NCBI RefSeq assembly: GCF_029762515.1
Contig: NZ_JARVGN010000081.1
Span: forward strand, 1-6,943
Direction: 5' to 3'
From: Methanocalculus sp.
GTDB taxonomy: Archaea; Halobacteriota; Methanomicrobia; Methanomicrobiales; Methanocorpusculaceae
DNA: 6,943 bases
Position numbers and translations under genes: made by a program. A model generated the notes under the pieces. That model was not told the origin of the DNA and made no database searches. It was given only the letters and a program-made list of their open reading frames with translations. This document shows positions 5,961 to 6,943 of this stretch, piece after piece (position 1 is the first letter of the stretch; each line of letters begins with the position of its first letter).

Positions 5961-6167
5961 ATGAAATGTTATATCTGCGCCCAGGAGGGGAAAGACAGCG
6001 ATGCGGTTGCAATCTGTATCGTCTGCGGCATGGGAATCTGTATGGAGCATGCAATGAGGGAGGAGACAGAGAACTGGGAAGGGGGCTACCCCTTCCCGGC
6101 AAAAAAGCTCAAGAAGAATATTCCACGGATCCTCTGCCCACCCTGCTATGAGGCGTTCCATACATAA
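5961..6167 (+). CDS. DUF2180 family small zinc-binding protein
   Basis: This 68-aa protein contains four ordered ligand pairs: C3-X2-C6, C19-X2-C22, C27-X2-H30 and C59-X2-C62. Eight ligands in this order are what a two-zinc cross-brace (B-box/RING-like treble-clef) fold would need, and almost every cysteine is accounted for. Between the third and fourth pairs is an acidic then basic stretch (REETENWEGG, then PAKKLKKN) that could contact a partner or nucleic acid. It matches the DUF2180 pattern (MKCYIC start) found in methanogens; function is unknown. Tight placement between the DUF2193 gene and aqpM (gaps of 13 and 15 bases) points to a shared role, perhaps as a zinc-dependent regulator or accessory protein of the DUF2193 product. 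The fold and role are inferences. Confidence 0.87.
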   Translation: MKCYICAQEGKDSDAVAICIVCGMGICMEHAMREETENWEGGYPFPAKKLKKNIPRILCPPCYEAFHT

Positions 6168-6169
6168 TT

Positions 6170-6175
6170 GGAGGT
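6170..6175 (+). promoter_or_regulatory. ribosome binding site fixing the aqpM GTG start
   Basis: GGAGGT, a strong Shine-Dalgarno match, lies 7 bases before GTG 6183. This favours the GTG over the TTG at 6168, which overlaps the site itself. Confidence 0.8.
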
Positions 6176-6182
6176 TTTACTC

Positions 6183-6923
6183 GTGGTATCACTTGCCAAA
6201 CGATGTGTAGCTGAAATAATTGGAACCTTCCTCCTCGTCTTTTTCGGAGCAGGAGCAGCGACTGTCACCCTGATGCTCTCTGCCGGAGAAGAACCGCTCA
6301 CCGAATTCAATATCGGGATCGGGTACTTCGGGGGGCTCGCAGACTGGCTTGCAATAGGTCTTGCCTTTGGTATTGCCATTGCCGGTGCCATCTATGCACT
6401 TGGCAGGATCTCCGGGGCACATATCAACCCGGCAGTCACAATCGCCCTCTGGGCAACAAAGAGGTTCCCGACATCAGATGTCGCCCCCTACATCATCGCC
6501 CAGCTGATCGGAGCAGCACTTGCAAGCATCCTCTTCTTCGGATGTACCGGCCCGGATGCAGTACTTATGGGAGGACTTGGAGCAACCGCACCATTCCACG
6601 GGATCTCCTATACCGAAGCGATACTTGCAGAAGCGATCGGGACATTCCTCCTGATGCTCGTCATCATGGGTGTGGCTGTCGATAAGCGGGCACCTGAAGG
6701 GTTTGCCGGACTGATCATCGGCCTCACCGTCGCCGGTATCATCACCACAACCGGAAATATCGCCGGTTCATCATTGAACCCTGCACGTACCTTCGGTCCG
6801 TACCTCGGAAACACCCTCCTTGGAGGGCAGAACTTCTGGGAATTCTTCCCGATCTATATCATAGGGCCAATTGCAGGGGCACTTATCGCAGTATTCCTCT
6901 ATGACTGGCTCACCTCGGAATAA
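6183..6923 (+). CDS. aqpM: aquaporin AqpM (MIP family channel)
   Basis: This six-helix MIP channel of the cell membrane passes water and small neutral solutes. From GTG 6183 it is 246 aa and starts MVSLAKRC, very like Methanothermobacter AqpM as I recall it. Both pore motifs are intact: N82-P83-A84 (HINPAVTI) and N199-P200-A201 (SLNPARTF). The aromatic/arginine filter residues fall at F62, I187, S196 and R202, the same numbers as in AqpM. Ile at 187 replaces the histidine of water-specific channels and gives a wider, less polar pore. Literature on AqpM reports moderate water, low glycerol and possible gas permeation. NPAR is followed by Thr, not the Asp typical of GlpF-type glycerol facilitators. 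As third gene of the operon it may supply or remove a small neutral molecule for the DUF2193 protein (inference). A T6 tract follows the stop. Confidence 0.95.
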   Translation: MVSLAKRCVAEIIGTFLLVFFGAGAATVTLMLSAGEEPLTEFNIGIGYFGGLADWLAIGLAFGIAIAGAIYALGRISGAHINPAVTIALWATKRFPTSDVAPYIIAQLIGAALASILFFGCTGPDAVLMGGLGATAPFHGISYTEAILAEAIGTFLLMLVIMGVAVDKRAPEGFAGLIIGLTVAGIITTTGNIAGSSLNPARTFGPYLGNTLLGGQNFWEFFPIYIIGPIAGALIAVFLYDWLTSE

Positions 6924-6925
6924 TC

Positions 6926-6931
6926 TTTTTT
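6926..6931 (+). terminator. oligo-T terminator of the DUF2193-DUF2180-aqpM operon
   Basis: A run of six thymines starts 3 bases after the aqpM stop, with no further gene visible before the window ends. This is the usual archaeal intrinsic termination signal and marks the likely operon end. Confidence 0.55.
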
Positions 6932-6943
6932 ATCTGCCGGGTC

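Noticed and set aside
6168..6182. TTG 6168 start for the aquaporin
   Set aside because: The codon overlaps the GGAGGT ribosome binding site; GTG 6183 gives the 246-residue AqpM length.

Overview
The window looks like part of a methanogenic archaeon's chromosome, probably Methanomicrobiales-like. The order is an inference from protein resemblance, not a database result. The evidence is an archaeal-type riboflavin reductase, an aquaporin that matches my memory of AqpM from Methanothermobacter in length and in all four selectivity-filter positions, DUF2193- and DUF2180-type proteins known mainly from methanogens, and archaeal-style AT-rich promoter boxes and oligo-T termination tracts. I see no tRNA, rRNA, CRISPR array, insertion sequence or other mobile element. 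Gene bodies have moderate GC, and the main gene-free stretch (4127-4447) is clearly more AT-rich.

Left part (1-3343). The window opens inside arfC, which has lost its 5' end to the window edge. Its stop lies 4 bases from the stop of a converging small lipoprotein gene (minus strand, 628-1092). A divergent intergenic region holding a perfect 8-bp dyad leads to an ArsB/DASS-like (ion transporter superfamily) permease at 1213-2418, whose annotated start appears to cut into the first membrane helix. Downstream on the same strand is an unrecognised protein with two membrane helices and a long helical cytoplasmic region (2477-3223). It ends near a GC-rich hairpin.

Middle part (3344-4447). A minus-strand orphan response regulator (REC plus PAS-like sensor, no DNA-binding domain) is separated from the next operon by about 320 bases of divergent promoter DNA. 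That region contains nested dyads, a tandem CATTTGA repeat, a strong TATA-like box and two hairpins just before the next ribosome binding site.

Right part (4448-6943). A compact operon encodes a 499-aa DUF2193 protein with a C-terminal four-cysteine cluster, a 68-aa DUF2180 protein with eight potential zinc ligands, and AqpM, then a T6 terminator tract. Gaps are 13 and 15 bases, and each gene has its own ribosome binding site. This is the best candidate for an undescribed system: a cytoplasmic cysteine-rich protein of unknown chemistry, a tiny zinc protein and a channel for small uncharged molecules, behind a structured leader.
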